A program made the position numbers and the translations under genes. A model generated the notes under the pieces. The model did no database searches. It saw only the letters and a list, made by a program, of their open reading frames with translations, and was not told where the DNA came from. A stretch of 64,000 nucleotides of DNA, taken from assembly GCA_017465155.1 (NCBI GenBank), contig JAFTWV010000089.1, positions 1-64,000 on the forward strand, in the 5' to 3' direction. Each line of letters starts with the position of its first letter. Within the stretch, counting starts at the first letter, position 1. Positions 8,710 to 17,729 of this stretch are shown piece by piece. This DNA comes from Clostridia bacterium (GTDB lineage: Bacteria; Bacillota; Clostridia; Christensenellales; Aristaeellaceae).

Positions 8710-8826
8710 TAACCTCTGAAAAGAGGCGTACCCCGAAGGTTTCCAGAGGGCGATCGGAAAGCCCTTTGGTCGTGCTGCGGCGCGAACCCCTGCTCCGAAA
8801 TTCATAAGCAACATGGAGGCGCACCC

Positions 8827-10200
8827 ATGCGCAACATCCAGAATTACAAGGATAAGAGAGTGCTCGTCGTGGGCATGGCCCGCAGCGGCGTCGCGGCGGC
8901 ACAGCTGCTGCATCAGGCCGGTGCAAAGGTCATCGTCAACGACAGCAAGACCGCCGACGCCCTCGGCGACGCCCTCGCTCCGCTGAACGGCCTCGACATT
9001 GAATATGCACTGGGCTGTCCCGCAGGGGAGTGCCTGAACGGCGTCGATGCGATGATCATCAGCCCCGGTATCCCGGACACGGCCGGCTTTGTCCTTAAGG
9101 CGAAGGAAATGGGCGTCTACGTCACCGGCGAGCTGGAGATGGCCTATCAGCTGTCCTCGGGTGAAATGGTGGCTATCACCGGTACCAACGGCAAGACGAC
9201 TACCGTGTCCCTTCTGGGCGAGATTTTCGTCAATGCAGGCCGCACAACCCATGTGGTCGGCAACATCGGTTATCCGTACAGCGCGGCCGGCCTGAACAGT
9301 GAAGACGGGGATATGTTTGTCTGCGAGGTATCCTCCTTCCAGATGGAAACGGCTGAAACCTTCCATCCCAGGGCTGCTGTACTTACCAACCTCACAGAGG
9401 ATCACCTCAATCGCCATGGCACCATGGAATGCTACGCGCAGACTAAAATGCGCATGTTCCAGAATCAGACGGCGGAGGATGTGGCCGTCTTCAATGCGGA
9501 TGATCCGGCGCTGGAGTCCCTCATTCCGCAGGTGAAGAGCCGCGTGATGCTCTTCAGTCGGAAGGCCGAGGTTGAAAACGGTGCGTTTGTTCGCGGCGGA
9601 ATGATCGTCACACGCTGGCAGGGTGTGGAAGAAATCCTCTGCCCTGTGACGGATCTGTATATTCCAGGCCCGCACAACCTCGAAAATGCTCTTGCGGCTG
9701 CCTGCATTGCAACAGCCTGCGGTGTTTCCGGGGAGGTAATCGCGCATACCTTCCGCACCTTCCGGGGCGTGGAGCACCGGATTGAATTTGTCCGCGAGCT
9801 GGACGGCGTGCGCTATATCAATGATTCCAAGGGTACCAATGTCGATTCGACCATCAAGGCGATCCAGACAATGGACCGTCCCACGGCTATCATCCTTGGC
9901 GGCTACGATAAGCACTGTGACTTCACCCCCATGGTGAAGGAGATGCTTGCATCTGCGTATATCCGCGAGGCTGTGCTGATCGGCGTAACGGCGGATCAGA
10001 TTGAGCGGCAGTGCCGGGAAAATGGTTATACCCGCGTGCATCGGGCCGATACGCTCGGGGATGCGGTTGAGCAGTGCCGCGCGCTGGCCGGTGAAGGCTG
10101 GAACGTGCTGCTGTCCCCGGCCTGTGCGTCCTTCGACATGTTTGCGGACTATGAAAGCCGCGGACGTATCTTCAAGGAGCTTGTCCGGGAGCTCCGGTAA
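8827..10200 (+). CDS. murD: UDP-N-acetylmuramoyl-L-alanine:D-glutamate ligase
   Basis: Cytoplasmic ligase adding D-Glu to UDP-MurNAc-L-Ala. The 457-residue protein has an N-terminal Rossmann-like UDP-binding domain (VLVVGMARSGVAAAQLL), the ATP loop GTNGKTT at 119-125, and a C-terminal domain with the DSKGTN motif (YINDSKGTN) and LLSPACASFDMF near the end, both typical of MurD. GGAGG precedes the ATG. It is followed by ftsW after 32 bases, consistent with co-transcription. Confidence 0.96.
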   Translation: MRNIQNYKDKRVLVVGMARSGVAAAQLLHQAGAKVIVNDSKTADALGDALAPLNGLDIEYALGCPAGECLNGVDAMIISPGIPDTAGFVLKAKEMGVYVTGELEMAYQLSSGEMVAITGTNGKTTTVSLLGEIFVNAGRTTHVVGNIGYPYSAAGLNSEDGDMFVCEVSSFQMETAETFHPRAAVLTNLTEDHLNRHGTMECYAQTKMRMFQNQTAEDVAVFNADDPALESLIPQVKSRVMLFSRKAEVENGAFVRGGMIVTRWQGVEEILCPVTDLYIPGPHNLENALAAACIATACGVSGEVIAHTFRTFRGVEHRIEFVRELDGVRYINDSKGTNVDSTIKAIQTMDRPTAIILGGYDKHCDFTPMVKEMLASAYIREAVLIGVTADQIERQCRENGYTRVHRADTLGDAVEQCRALAGEGWNVLLSPACASFDMFADYESRGRIFKELVRELR

Positions 10201-10232
10201 AACAAATCATCGTCGCGCTGAAAGGAGCAGCC

Positions 10233-11387
10233 ATGCTGCAGCAGGAAAGCGCACGAAAGAGAATCATCAATGTACTGATGCGTCGCCGCAATCCTGTGGA
10301 CGGCATGCTGGTGGCTGTGCTCATCATGCTGCTGTGCGCAGGATTGCTGGTTCTGTTTTCAGCCACCTACTATACTGCGCAGGATACGGGGAATCCCCTT
10401 GGCGAGGTATTCAAGCAGATGATCGGCATTGCGCTGGGAACTGTTGCCTGCGTCATCACCAGCCGGATCCCGTACCGCTTCTGGCGGCAGACGCCGGTGA
10501 TTGTATCCGGTCTGGTGATCTCGGCGATTCTGCTGGTGCTTGTCATCATTCCCGGCGTGGGCGTGTACATCAACGGTTCGCGACGCTGGCTGGTGGTGGC
10601 AGGTATGTCCTTCCAGCCGTCAGAATTTGCGAAATTCGCCATTGTCCTGTATATGGCAGCGACGCTCTCCTATGCCGGGCCGCGCATCAAATCCCTGTGG
10701 CGGGGCATCGTTCCGGTGCTGATCGTTCCGGGGATCACCTTCCTGCTGATTCTGGAGCAGCCAAACCTTTCCACTGCCGGCTCCATCATGATTGTGAGTC
10801 TCATCCTGATTATCATGGCGGGTGCAAAATGGCGGCACATCCTGCTGATGCTGGCAGGAGGGATTTCCGTGGGCGGCTTCTACGCATGGTCAGAGCCATA
10901 CAGGCGCAGGCGGCTCCTGTCCTTCCGCGATCCCTTTGCCATGATGAGCGACGAAGGGTATCAGCTCTCCCAGTCGCTGATTGCCTTTGGTTCAGGCGGT
11001 GTGTTCGGCATGGGACTGGGTATGGGCAGGCAGAAATATGCCTACCTTCCGTACCCGGAGAGCGACTTCATCTTCGCCATTGTGGGCGAGGACTTCGGGC
11101 TGCTTGGCTGCTGTGTGGTCATTGCGTTGTTTGTGACGCTGATGATCGCCGGCTTCCGGGTCGCCATCGCTTGCAGGGATAAGTTCGGGGCGCTGCTGGC
11201 AGCCGGTATTACGTCCTCCATCACGGTGCAGGCGTTCCTGAACATGGGCGTTGTTGTGGGCATCCTCCCGACGACAGGGCTCCCGCTGCCTTTCTTTTCA
11301 GCGGGCGGAACATCGATTTCCATCACCATGGCGGCCATGGGCGTACTGATGAACATCTCACGCACGGCAGGCAAGATGGACTGCTGA
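10233..11387 (+). CDS. ftsW: SEDS-family septal glycosyltransferase FtsW
   Basis: Multi-span SEDS protein of 384 residues that polymerises lipid II at the septum with its partner class B PBP. Family motifs are clear: INGSRRWL, QPSEFAKF, ESDFIFAIVGEDFG and PTTGLPLPFFSAGGTS. Position inside the division cluster next to the PASTA-PBP and ftsQ favours FtsW over SpoVE or RodA, although SpoVE, the sporulation paralog, cannot be excluded. A separate RodA-like SEDS gene lies at 32957-34159. GGAGC precedes ATG 10233. murG, murC and murB, which commonly follow, are absent. Confidence 0.92.
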   Translation: MLQQESARKRIINVLMRRRNPVDGMLVAVLIMLLCAGLLVLFSATYYTAQDTGNPLGEVFKQMIGIALGTVACVITSRIPYRFWRQTPVIVSGLVISAILLVLVIIPGVGVYINGSRRWLVVAGMSFQPSEFAKFAIVLYMAATLSYAGPRIKSLWRGIVPVLIVPGITFLLILEQPNLSTAGSIMIVSLILIIMAGAKWRHILLMLAGGISVGGFYAWSEPYRRRRLLSFRDPFAMMSDEGYQLSQSLIAFGSGGVFGMGLGMGRQKYAYLPYPESDFIFAIVGEDFGLLGCCVVIALFVTLMIAGFRVAIACRDKFGALLAAGITSSITVQAFLNMGVVVGILPTTGLPLPFFSAGGTSISITMAAMGVLMNISRTAGKMDC

Positions 11388-11455
11388 TGTGCCGCGCTGC
11401 ACCAAACCTCCGCTGGTTCATACGCTGAAGCAGCATGGATGGAGGTGGGCGATGT

Positions 11456-12718
11456 ATGGAATCGTTCGTGGTGCAGGGCGGTAAACGGCTTGAAGGCACA
11501 TTGCGGGTGGACGGCGCGAAGAACGCTGCGCTGCCCATCCTTGCGGCCTGTGTGCTGACGGAGGAGGATGTGACGCTCCATCGCATGCCGGACATCACTG
11601 ACGTCCGGCGCATGGAAGAAATCCTTCAAATGCTGGGCTGCAGGGTAGAAAGACGGGGATGGGATACGATTGTTTCCGGCATGGATGTATCCAGCTTTGA
11701 GATGCCGGATCAGCTTTCCAAGCAGATACGCTCCTCCATCTTCATGCTCGGCCCGATTCTCTCGCGCTTCCGCAGGGCCACGGTTACATATCCCGGCGGC
11801 TGCGAAATCGGGCTGCGACCCATTGACCTGCACCTGTCAGGACTTCGGGCGCTGGGCGTTGTGATTCGTGAGGAAGGCGGCGTCATCCAGTGTGACGGCC
11901 GCGGCATGCATGCGGGCGAGGTACACTTTGATTACCCTTCCGTCGGTGCGACGGAGAATGTCATGATGGCTGCGGCCTGCCTGCCGGGCGTGACGACCAT
12001 CCATAACGCTGCAAGGGAGCCGGAGATTGTCGATCTGATGGGCTTTATCAACGCCATGGGAGGACGTGTTGCCGGTGCAGGCTGCGCGACCATCACCATT
12101 GAAGGGGTGAAGCGCCTCCATGGCTGTGCGTACACGCCTATGCCGGATCGCATCGTGGCGGGAACGCTGCTGGCAGCAGGCGCCATTACTGGCGGAGAAA
12201 TCACCCTGACAAATGCACCCTCAGGAGATATGCATGCCATCAATGCGAAGCTGAGGGAGATGGGCTGTGCTGTACGGGAGGAAGGGGACTGCATATATCT
12301 GCGTGCGCCTGCCCGTTTGACGGCCTTTCCGCTTCTGCAGACGCAGCCGCATCCGGGCTTCCCGACGGATATGCAGGTTCAGATGCTGGCCCTTTTGTGC
12401 GTTTCAGAAGGAACTGGCGTGATTGTGGAGAATGTATTTGAGAACAGGTTTACCCATGCGGGCGATTTGAACCGGATGGGCGCGCGAATCCTCTGCTCTG
12501 GCAGGACGGCGGTCGTGCGGGGTGTGGAGGGCCTGTGCGGGGCGCATGTGACGGCCCGTGACCTTCGCGGCGGCGCGGCGCTGGTGCTTGCAGGTCTCAA
12601 GGCACAGGGGGAAACACAGATTGATCATGCGGCGCTGGTGGACCGCGGATACGAGCGATTTGAGGATCAGCTTCGTCAGCTTGGCGCACAGATCTGCCGC
12701 ATACAGACGCAGGAATGA
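11456..12718 (+). CDS. murA: UDP-N-acetylglucosamine 1-carboxyvinyltransferase MurA
   Basis: First committed enzyme of peptidoglycan synthesis, which transfers enolpyruvate from PEP to UDP-GlcNAc. The start is set at ATG 11456, ten bases after GGAGG (11441-11445); an in-frame ATG at 11435 precedes that site and is less likely. The 420-residue product shows K22-N23 (DGAKNAALP), the catalytic loop Cys at 116 (YPGGCEIG) and RPIDLHL. The presence of Cys means it should be fosfomycin-sensitive by family knowledge. It sits between ftsW and ftsQ, as in many Clostridia. Confidence 0.94.
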   Translation: MESFVVQGGKRLEGTLRVDGAKNAALPILAACVLTEEDVTLHRMPDITDVRRMEEILQMLGCRVERRGWDTIVSGMDVSSFEMPDQLSKQIRSSIFMLGPILSRFRRATVTYPGGCEIGLRPIDLHLSGLRALGVVIREEGGVIQCDGRGMHAGEVHFDYPSVGATENVMMAAACLPGVTTIHNAAREPEIVDLMGFINAMGGRVAGAGCATITIEGVKRLHGCAYTPMPDRIVAGTLLAAGAITGGEITLTNAPSGDMHAINAKLREMGCAVREEGDCIYLRAPARLTAFPLLQTQPHPGFPTDMQVQMLALLCVSEGTGVIVENVFENRFTHAGDLNRMGARILCSGRTAVVRGVEGLCGAHVTARDLRGGAALVLAGLKAQGETQIDHAALVDRGYERFEDQLRQLGAQICRIQTQE

Positions 12719-12732
12719 GCATCAATCGGGAT

Positions 12733-12754
12733 GCCGGGGGCGTTACCCCCCGGC
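12733..12754 (+). other. GC-rich hairpin before ftsQ
   Basis: GCCGGGGG and CCCCCGGC pair around a six-base loop in the 64-base murA-ftsQ spacer. No T run follows, so it is not a classical terminator; it may pause polymerase or shield the upstream message. Confidence 0.5.
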
Positions 12755-12782
12755 TATCCCGGCAGAAGGGAGGTTGCAGGCG

Positions 12783-13868
12783 ATGGACACGCCTAAGTGG
12801 GGACAGGCCTTCAATACCGGCGGACAGCCTGTGCCGCCGACGGACACAGCCGTGCAGGGTTCCGGACGTCAGACGCCTGTACAGGAGGAAGACGCTCTCT
12901 TTACGCGGGATGATTATCCCTTTGAGGAGCCGGAGCAGGCGCCGGAGCTGCGCTCAGAACGCTCGGAGAGCCTTTACAGCCGGAGCGAACCCTTCTGGAA
13001 CCGCGTGTACGAGATGCCTCGGGAGGGCGAGGAATACCCTCGTGATCCGAATTACTGGAATCACCCGGACGTGCTTGATGACGACCGAATCCTGCTGGTG
13101 GAGTCAGGCCGAAGGGGGGACAAGCTCAAAAAGTATCTTGGCTCAGGTGTTGTGCGCAAGGCGCTGATTGTGCTGGCAATTCTGCTGGTGATTGGGATTG
13201 CGCTGTACAGCACGATATTCCAGGTGCGCCAGATCACCGTCGTGGGCAACACGACTGTACCGGCGGAAGAGATCATCCGCCTGTCCGGGCTGCGTTCCGG
13301 CATGAACACCATGACCATCAGCGAGGACGATGTGAGCCGACGGATTGAGAACAACCGCTATCTGCGCTGCAGCCTTGTAGATGTGAAGTGGAACAGCGTA
13401 TCGCTCCATGTGAGCGAGCGTGTCCCGGTGGTATACATCAACCACAACGGTATGCTGGTGATGCTGGACAACCGCGGGTGGGTGCTGGAGGAGTCACTCG
13501 ATACCGATCAGCGCTTTGACAACCTGATTTTTGTCACGGGCTTCAGCGTCCGCCGCTGTGTGCTGGGCCAGGCCATCAGCCTTTCGGGCAGCAGCCAGAT
13601 GTCTGCCTACACGCAGATTCTTGTGGAGCTCAAGGCTATGAAGGGTCTTGACATGATCGAAGAATTGGATCTGTCCAGCATGGACAGCATATACCTTGAG
13701 ACCCGTGACGGCTTCTACATCCGCATGGGCGACGATGATCGCATTCATGAGAAGCTGCGTGCCATGATGATCACCCGCGAGAAGGTGATAGAGATGGGAT
13801 ATGCCCGCGGCACCATCGATGTGACTGATCCTGAAAAACCTACCTATACGCCTGAAGGCCTGCTGTAA
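12783..13868 (+). CDS. ftsQ: Cell-division protein FtsQ/DivIB
   Basis: Bitopic divisome protein of 361 residues. The start is ATG 12783, after GGGAGG; the frame is open further upstream inside murA without a ribosome site. A long acidic, Tyr-rich cytoplasmic region (1-123) precedes one membrane span (about 124-144), a POTRA-type domain (about 146-215, VRQITVVGNTTVPAEEIIR) and a beta domain. FtsQ/DivIB bridges FtsL/DivIC and regulates septal synthesis. The cytoplasmic part is longer than usual. After it, a 255-base gap with a strong promoter separates ftsAZ. Confidence 0.9.
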   Translation: MDTPKWGQAFNTGGQPVPPTDTAVQGSGRQTPVQEEDALFTRDDYPFEEPEQAPELRSERSESLYSRSEPFWNRVYEMPREGEEYPRDPNYWNHPDVLDDDRILLVESGRRGDKLKKYLGSGVVRKALIVLAILLVIGIALYSTIFQVRQITVVGNTTVPAEEIIRLSGLRSGMNTMTISEDDVSRRIENNRYLRCSLVDVKWNSVSLHVSERVPVVYINHNGMLVMLDNRGWVLEESLDTDQRFDNLIFVTGFSVRRCVLGQAISLSGSSQMSAYTQILVELKAMKGLDMIEELDLSSMDSIYLETRDGFYIRMGDDDRIHEKLRAMMITREKVIEMGYARGTIDVTDPEKPTYTPEGLL

Positions 13869-13932
13869 GGGTTCTTCCGCTCCGGATTTCGTAACAAAAT
13901 GCGTACAAATCCCCGTAAATGCCGGAAAACCC

Positions 13933-13961
13933 TTGCATTCCTGCGGAAAAATGATTATAAT
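13933..13961 (+). promoter_or_regulatory. Strong SigA promoter for ftsA-ftsZ
   Basis: TTGCAT (13933-13938) and a perfect TATAAT (13956-13961) are 17 bases apart. It would let ftsAZ be expressed independently of the upstream wall genes, with a leader of about 155 bases. Confidence 0.8.
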
Positions 13962-14123
13962 GGAAAATGGTATAGTGGATAATGGTCTGTCCATGTGCGC
14001 AAAAGTACGGCGGACAGACACTTGAAGCACTGGCGGATATTTGTCCGCATCAGACATGGCTTTCCATATTGTTCCTGCCAGCGGGATATAAACTGGCCGG
14101 AAAACAGGGGGTATGAGAGTTCT

Positions 14124-15320
14124 ATGAAGACCACGGTAACGAGCGTCGATTTCGGGACGAGTAAAATCGTGACCCTGGTTGCTGAAAACAGCGGCGCAAC
14201 GCGTTGTGACATCGTGGGCGCCGGTATTGTGACATACAACGGCTTCCTGGAGGATGGCTGGAATAACCCTGCCGAGATTGACGACTGCATCCGCGAAGCC
14301 ATTTCGCAGGCGGAGAAGCAGAGCCACCACAAGATCCGCGAGGTGAACGTGGGCGTGCCCGGCGCGTTTACCAAGGTGTACGTCACCGAGGCCCGCGTGT
14401 CGCTGACAGGCCCTGATCCGCATGTCACGGCCAACGATGTGCGCGCCATTTTCAAAACCGCGACGGAAAATCTGGGCACGCTGCCCGGTGAAATCATCCA
14501 TTCCAGCCCGGCGTGGTTCCGTGTGGACGACGGCAAGAAAACCCTCGAACCTGTAGGCATCAAGGGTCGCGAGCTGACGGCGATGATTTCCTTTGTGGTG
14601 GGCAACCGTTTCTTCCTGGATGATGTGACTACCCGGCTGCAGAATATGGACATCAAGCCCAAGCACTTCTTCTCCACGCCCGCAGGCGAAGCGATGCTGT
14701 ACCTGCCCGAGGAGGATCGCGACCGCACAGCTGTGCTGATTGACATCGGCTACCTGAATACCGAAGTCATGGCCGTGGAGGGCGACGCGCTCATCTTCCA
14801 CAAGTGCATTGACATTGGCGGCGGTCACATTGCGGCGGATCTGTCCGAGGGCCTGGACATCTCCTTCAAAAATGCCGAGGAGAAGGTTAAGCAGCCTTTC
14901 GTGTACAGCATGTCCGCTACCAGCGAAACCTACGAGATTCCCGCGTCGGGCGACGTCCCCGGCCGTACCTTCACCCGAGAGGAAGTCAGCCCCATCATCA
15001 CCGCCCGCGTTGATGAGATTGCGGCGGAGATCAGGAAGGCGCTGGAGGACAGCGGCGTGAAGCTGGGCAACTGGTCCAACGTGTACCTCACCGGCGGCGG
15101 CCTTGCCTTTAACCGCGGCGGCAAGGATTATCTGTCCAGCAAGCTGGGCCGTCCCGTGCGCGATACGCCCAAGCGTACCGTCAAGATGTCAAGCCCCATC
15201 TATTCCTCGACGATGGGCCTGATGGATCTGATCATCGACACCATGGAGCAGCAGCGTCAGCCTGCTTCGGGCGTAGCCGGCAAGCTCGGCGATTTCTTCC
15301 GTTCTCTTGTGGGCGGCTGA
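14124..15320 (+). CDS. ftsA: Actin-like division protein FtsA
   Basis: Membrane-tethering actin homolog that anchors FtsZ. The start is chosen at ATG 14124 (MKTTVTSVDFGTSKIV), where the FtsA fold begins; the open frame upstream crosses the promoter. The 398 residues include the phosphate-1 loop DFGTSKI, the phosphate-2 region VLIDIGYLNTEV, GGGHIAADL and the adenosine motif LTGGGLAF. The last residues, GKLGDFFRSLVGG, look like the amphipathic membrane-targeting helix of FtsA. It is followed by ftsZ after 77 bases. Confidence 0.93.
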   Translation: MKTTVTSVDFGTSKIVTLVAENSGATRCDIVGAGIVTYNGFLEDGWNNPAEIDDCIREAISQAEKQSHHKIREVNVGVPGAFTKVYVTEARVSLTGPDPHVTANDVRAIFKTATENLGTLPGEIIHSSPAWFRVDDGKKTLEPVGIKGRELTAMISFVVGNRFFLDDVTTRLQNMDIKPKHFFSTPAGEAMLYLPEEDRDRTAVLIDIGYLNTEVMAVEGDALIFHKCIDIGGGHIAADLSEGLDISFKNAEEKVKQPFVYSMSATSETYEIPASGDVPGRTFTREEVSPIITARVDEIAAEIRKALEDSGVKLGNWSNVYLTGGGLAFNRGGKDYLSSKLGRPVRDTPKRTVKMSSPIYSSTMGLMDLIIDTMEQQRQPASGVAGKLGDFFRSLVGG

Positions 15321-15397
15321 TGACGCACTGCATCTGTACAGGGTTCATATGACAAGAGCAAACAAGCACCATCGCAAATAAGTCAGGGGGATGCAAA

Positions 15398-16822
15398 GTG
15401 ATTGAGTTTCAGAACGACCAGTTGACCAGCAACTACGCCTCTATTAAGGTTGTAGGCTGTGGCGGCGGCGGCGGCAACGCCGTGAACCGCATGGTGGAAT
15501 CCGGCCTGCGCGGCGTAGAATTCATCGCGATCAATACCGATATGCAGGCGCTGCAGATGTCTGGCGCGCACACGAAGATTCAGATTGGCGAGAAGGTCAC
15601 CAAGGGCCTTGGCGCCGGTGCGGTGCCAGAGGTGGGCCGCCGCAGTGCGGAGGAGTCCCGTGAGGAGATTGCCAGCGCACTCAAGGGCGCGGATCTGGTG
15701 TTCGTCACCGCTGGTATGGGCGGCGGCACCGGTACTGGCTGCGCGCCCGTTGTGGCAGAGATTGCACGTGAGCAGGGTGCGCTGACCATCGCGGTTGTCA
15801 CCAAGCCCTTCGCTTTCGAGGGCAAGCAGCGTATGCGCAACGCAGAGGCCGGTATCAACGACCTTAAGCAGCGTGTCGATACCCTCGTGGTCATCCCCAA
15901 TGACCGCCTGCTGCAGGTGGTGTCCAAGGGTACCAGCATGGTTGAGGCCTTCGGCATTGCTGACGAGGTGCTGCATCAGGGCATTCAGGGCATCAGCGAT
16001 CTGATCGCGCTGCCCGCACTGATCAACCTGGACTTTGCCGACGTCAAGACCGTCATGGAATCCGGCGGTATGGCACACATGGGCATCGGCTACGGCGAGG
16101 GCGAGAACAAGATGGTGCAGGCTGCCAAGAATGCGATTTCCAGCCCCATGCTGGAAACCTCCATCGACGGCGCCCGCGCAGTCCTTATCAACATCACCGG
16201 CGGCGCGGATATCTCCATCATCGAGATCAACGAAGCGGCTAACCTCATCATGGAAGCTGCCGATCCCGACGTAAACATCATCTTTGGCGCGGGCGTGGAC
16301 GAGACCATGGGCGACAAGGTGCGCATCACCGTCATTGCTACCGGTTTCGAGAAGACCCCGTTTCCGCCCCGTGAGCCCGTGAAGAAGGCCCGCGACATCG
16401 AGCGCGACCGTCTCTACGGCTCCAGCTACGCCGGAAGCTATGGTTCCTACACCGGCCAGAGCGATTACAATGCCGCTGATTATGCATCCTCTTATGCGCA
16501 GCCTGCGGTGGACTACAATCGTCCCTCCATGGGCGTGCCGCAGCCTGCGCAGCAGCAGCCGGTAGTGTATCAGCAGCAGCCTGCACAGCAGCCTGCGGTG
16601 CCCCAGACCACCAATCCCTACGGCACCTCCCAGCTGTTTGGCAATCAGCAGCAGCAGCCCTATCAGCCTGCTTTCAGTGCGCAGCAGCCTGCCGCACCCC
16701 AGCAGCAGCCGATGATGGGCGGCTCTACCGGCCCTATGGCGCCTCAGCAGCCTGCTGCTCCCATGCAGCCTCAGGCTGATTCCCGCGGCGTTCCGCTGTG
16801 GATGAAGAAGCGCAACAGCTGA
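15398..16822 (+). CDS. ftsZ: Tubulin-like division GTPase FtsZ
   Basis: Forms the cytokinetic ring. GTG 15398 is the start, behind GGGGG. The 474-residue protein has the GTP-binding signature GGGTGTG at 108-114, preceded by [13 protein letters not shown] at 20-32, and a T7 loop near INLDFADV (about 207-214). The globular domain ends near residue 320. A long linker (about 325-460) rich in Tyr, Gln and Pro with repeated QQPA units follows, then the conserved C-terminal peptide [11 protein letters not shown] that binds FtsA and SepF. The linker is long for a Firmicute. A strong terminator follows. Confidence 0.97.
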   Translation: MIEFQNDQLTSNYASIKVVGCGGGGGNAVNRMVESGLRGVEFIAINTDMQALQMSGAHTKIQIGEKVTKGLGAGAVPEVGRRSAEESREEIASALKGADLVFVTAGMGGGTGTGCAPVVAEIAREQGALTIAVVTKPFAFEGKQRMRNAEAGINDLKQRVDTLVVIPNDRLLQVVSKGTSMVEAFGIADEVLHQGIQGISDLIALPALINLDFADVKTVMESGGMAHMGIGYGEGENKMVQAAKNAISSPMLETSIDGARAVLINITGGADISIIEINEAANLIMEAADPDVNIIFGAGVDETMGDKVRITVIATGFEKTPFPPREPVKKARDIERDRLYGSSYAGSYGSYTGQSDYNAADYASSYAQPAVDYNRPSMGVPQPAQQQPVVYQQQPAQQPAVPQTTNPYGTSQLFGNQQQQPYQPAFSAQQPAAPQQQPMMGGSTGPMAPQQPAAPMQPQADSRGVPLWMKKRNS

Positions 16823-16838
16823 GCTACATGAACATATT

Positions 16839-16869
16839 CAGGAGCGTCTTTGCGGCGCTCCTGTTTTTT
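16839..16869 (+). terminator. Rho-independent terminator after ftsZ
   Basis: CAGGAGCG (16839-16846) and CGCTCCTG (16856-16863) form the stem, followed by six T residues. This ends the dcw cluster. Confidence 0.92.
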
Positions 16870-16943
16870 GTAACAGTTTTCAGGAAGGATAGAAAAATGA
16901 TGGGTATTGATGTAAAATCAAAGCAAGGAAGGCGAGAAATGCG

Positions 16944-17729
16944 ATGAAAAAGCTGTTGCTGATCATGTTGAGCCTGCTGCTTTGCGTTCCGCTGGCGGTA
17001 GCGGAAGGGGGCATGACCATCCCGGTCGGCACTGCCGAACCGCCGCTGACGGATGCGCCTGCGCCAGAGCCTACCCCGACGCCCTACTTCGCGCCAAATG
17101 CCGTTCCGACGGCCACACCGATGCCAACGCCTGTGGTGCTGCCGGATGATCCCTTCATGACTCATGCGATCGAAATCGCTTACCGGATCGAGCTGCTGGC
17201 AGAGAACAACAGGTTTCTGTGGGCTACGGGTGCATACGGCGTAACGGAAGAGATGATCGAATCCGTTTCCTTCGGTGAGCATATCATGCCCAGCCGCATT
17301 TTCCATGTCAGCGGCGACGCGCTGGCTCAGGCGCTGTACAGCGGTGCTGGCGGTAATGCGGCTGCGACGGCAACGGATCTGACGCTGGATTTCACCCGAC
17401 CGGAGCTGCGGCGCGATCTGGTGGAATCCCTGCCGCAGATGCTTTGGGGCGTGCGTGAAGAGTCGGAGCTGTATCTGCTGATGATATTGTCCCGCTGCAA
17501 GATATTCGCCAGCCCTGATACGGAGGGCTGCGGCTTTTTCATCATGCTGTATGAAGGGGGTGCACCTGTCATGCTGCCATGGTATGCCGAGGGCGGCGCG
17601 GTGAGCCTGGCTGCGATGTTTCTCCCGGATGATGAACTCGAGGCCTGTATGACGGCGGAGGAGGTATCTGCGTGGTTTGCCGGCAGAGGGATGCCGCCTG
17701 TTGCATTTGAGGAGGTGAAGACGCGGTGA
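16944..17729 (+). CDS. Secreted protein of unknown family, paralog A
   Basis: This 261-residue protein starts with a clear signal peptide (KKLLLIMLSLLLCVPLAVA, about 1-21), followed by a Pro/Thr-rich linker (about 30-70, repeated PTPTP-type units) and a folded C-terminal half. I do not recognise the domain. The last 60 residues align well with the downstream gene: CGFFIMLYEGGAPVMLPWYA here against YGLYIVLYDGAAPIVIVSFS there, then FLP-D/S-E-L/R, V-S-W and a final EEV. The two therefore form a tandem paralog pair. The stop overlaps the next GTG start by four bases (GTGA). A GGAAGG site precedes ATG 16944. Role unknown; a surface or envelope role is inferred from the signal peptide only. Confidence 0.8.
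   Translation: MKKLLLIMLSLLLCVPLAVAEGGMTIPVGTAEPPLTDAPAPEPTPTPYFAPNAVPTATPMPTPVVLPDDPFMTHAIEIAYRIELLAENNRFLWATGAYGVTEEMIESVSFGEHIMPSRIFHVSGDALAQALYSGAGGNAAATATDLTLDFTRPELRRDLVESLPQMLWGVREESELYLLMILSRCKIFASPDTEGCGFFIMLYEGGAPVMLPWYAEGGAVSLAAMFLPDDELEACMTAEEVSAWFAGRGMPPVAFEEVKTR

Noticed and set aside
7636..10041. Long minus-strand open frame (801 codons) opposite mraY and murD
   Set aside because: Its product is His- and Gln-rich without motifs; mraY and murD are certain, so it is a mirror of GC-rich codon use.
16540..16790. CAGCAG-rich repeats as a regulatory repeat
   Set aside because: They encode the Gln/Pro linker of FtsZ and stay in frame.
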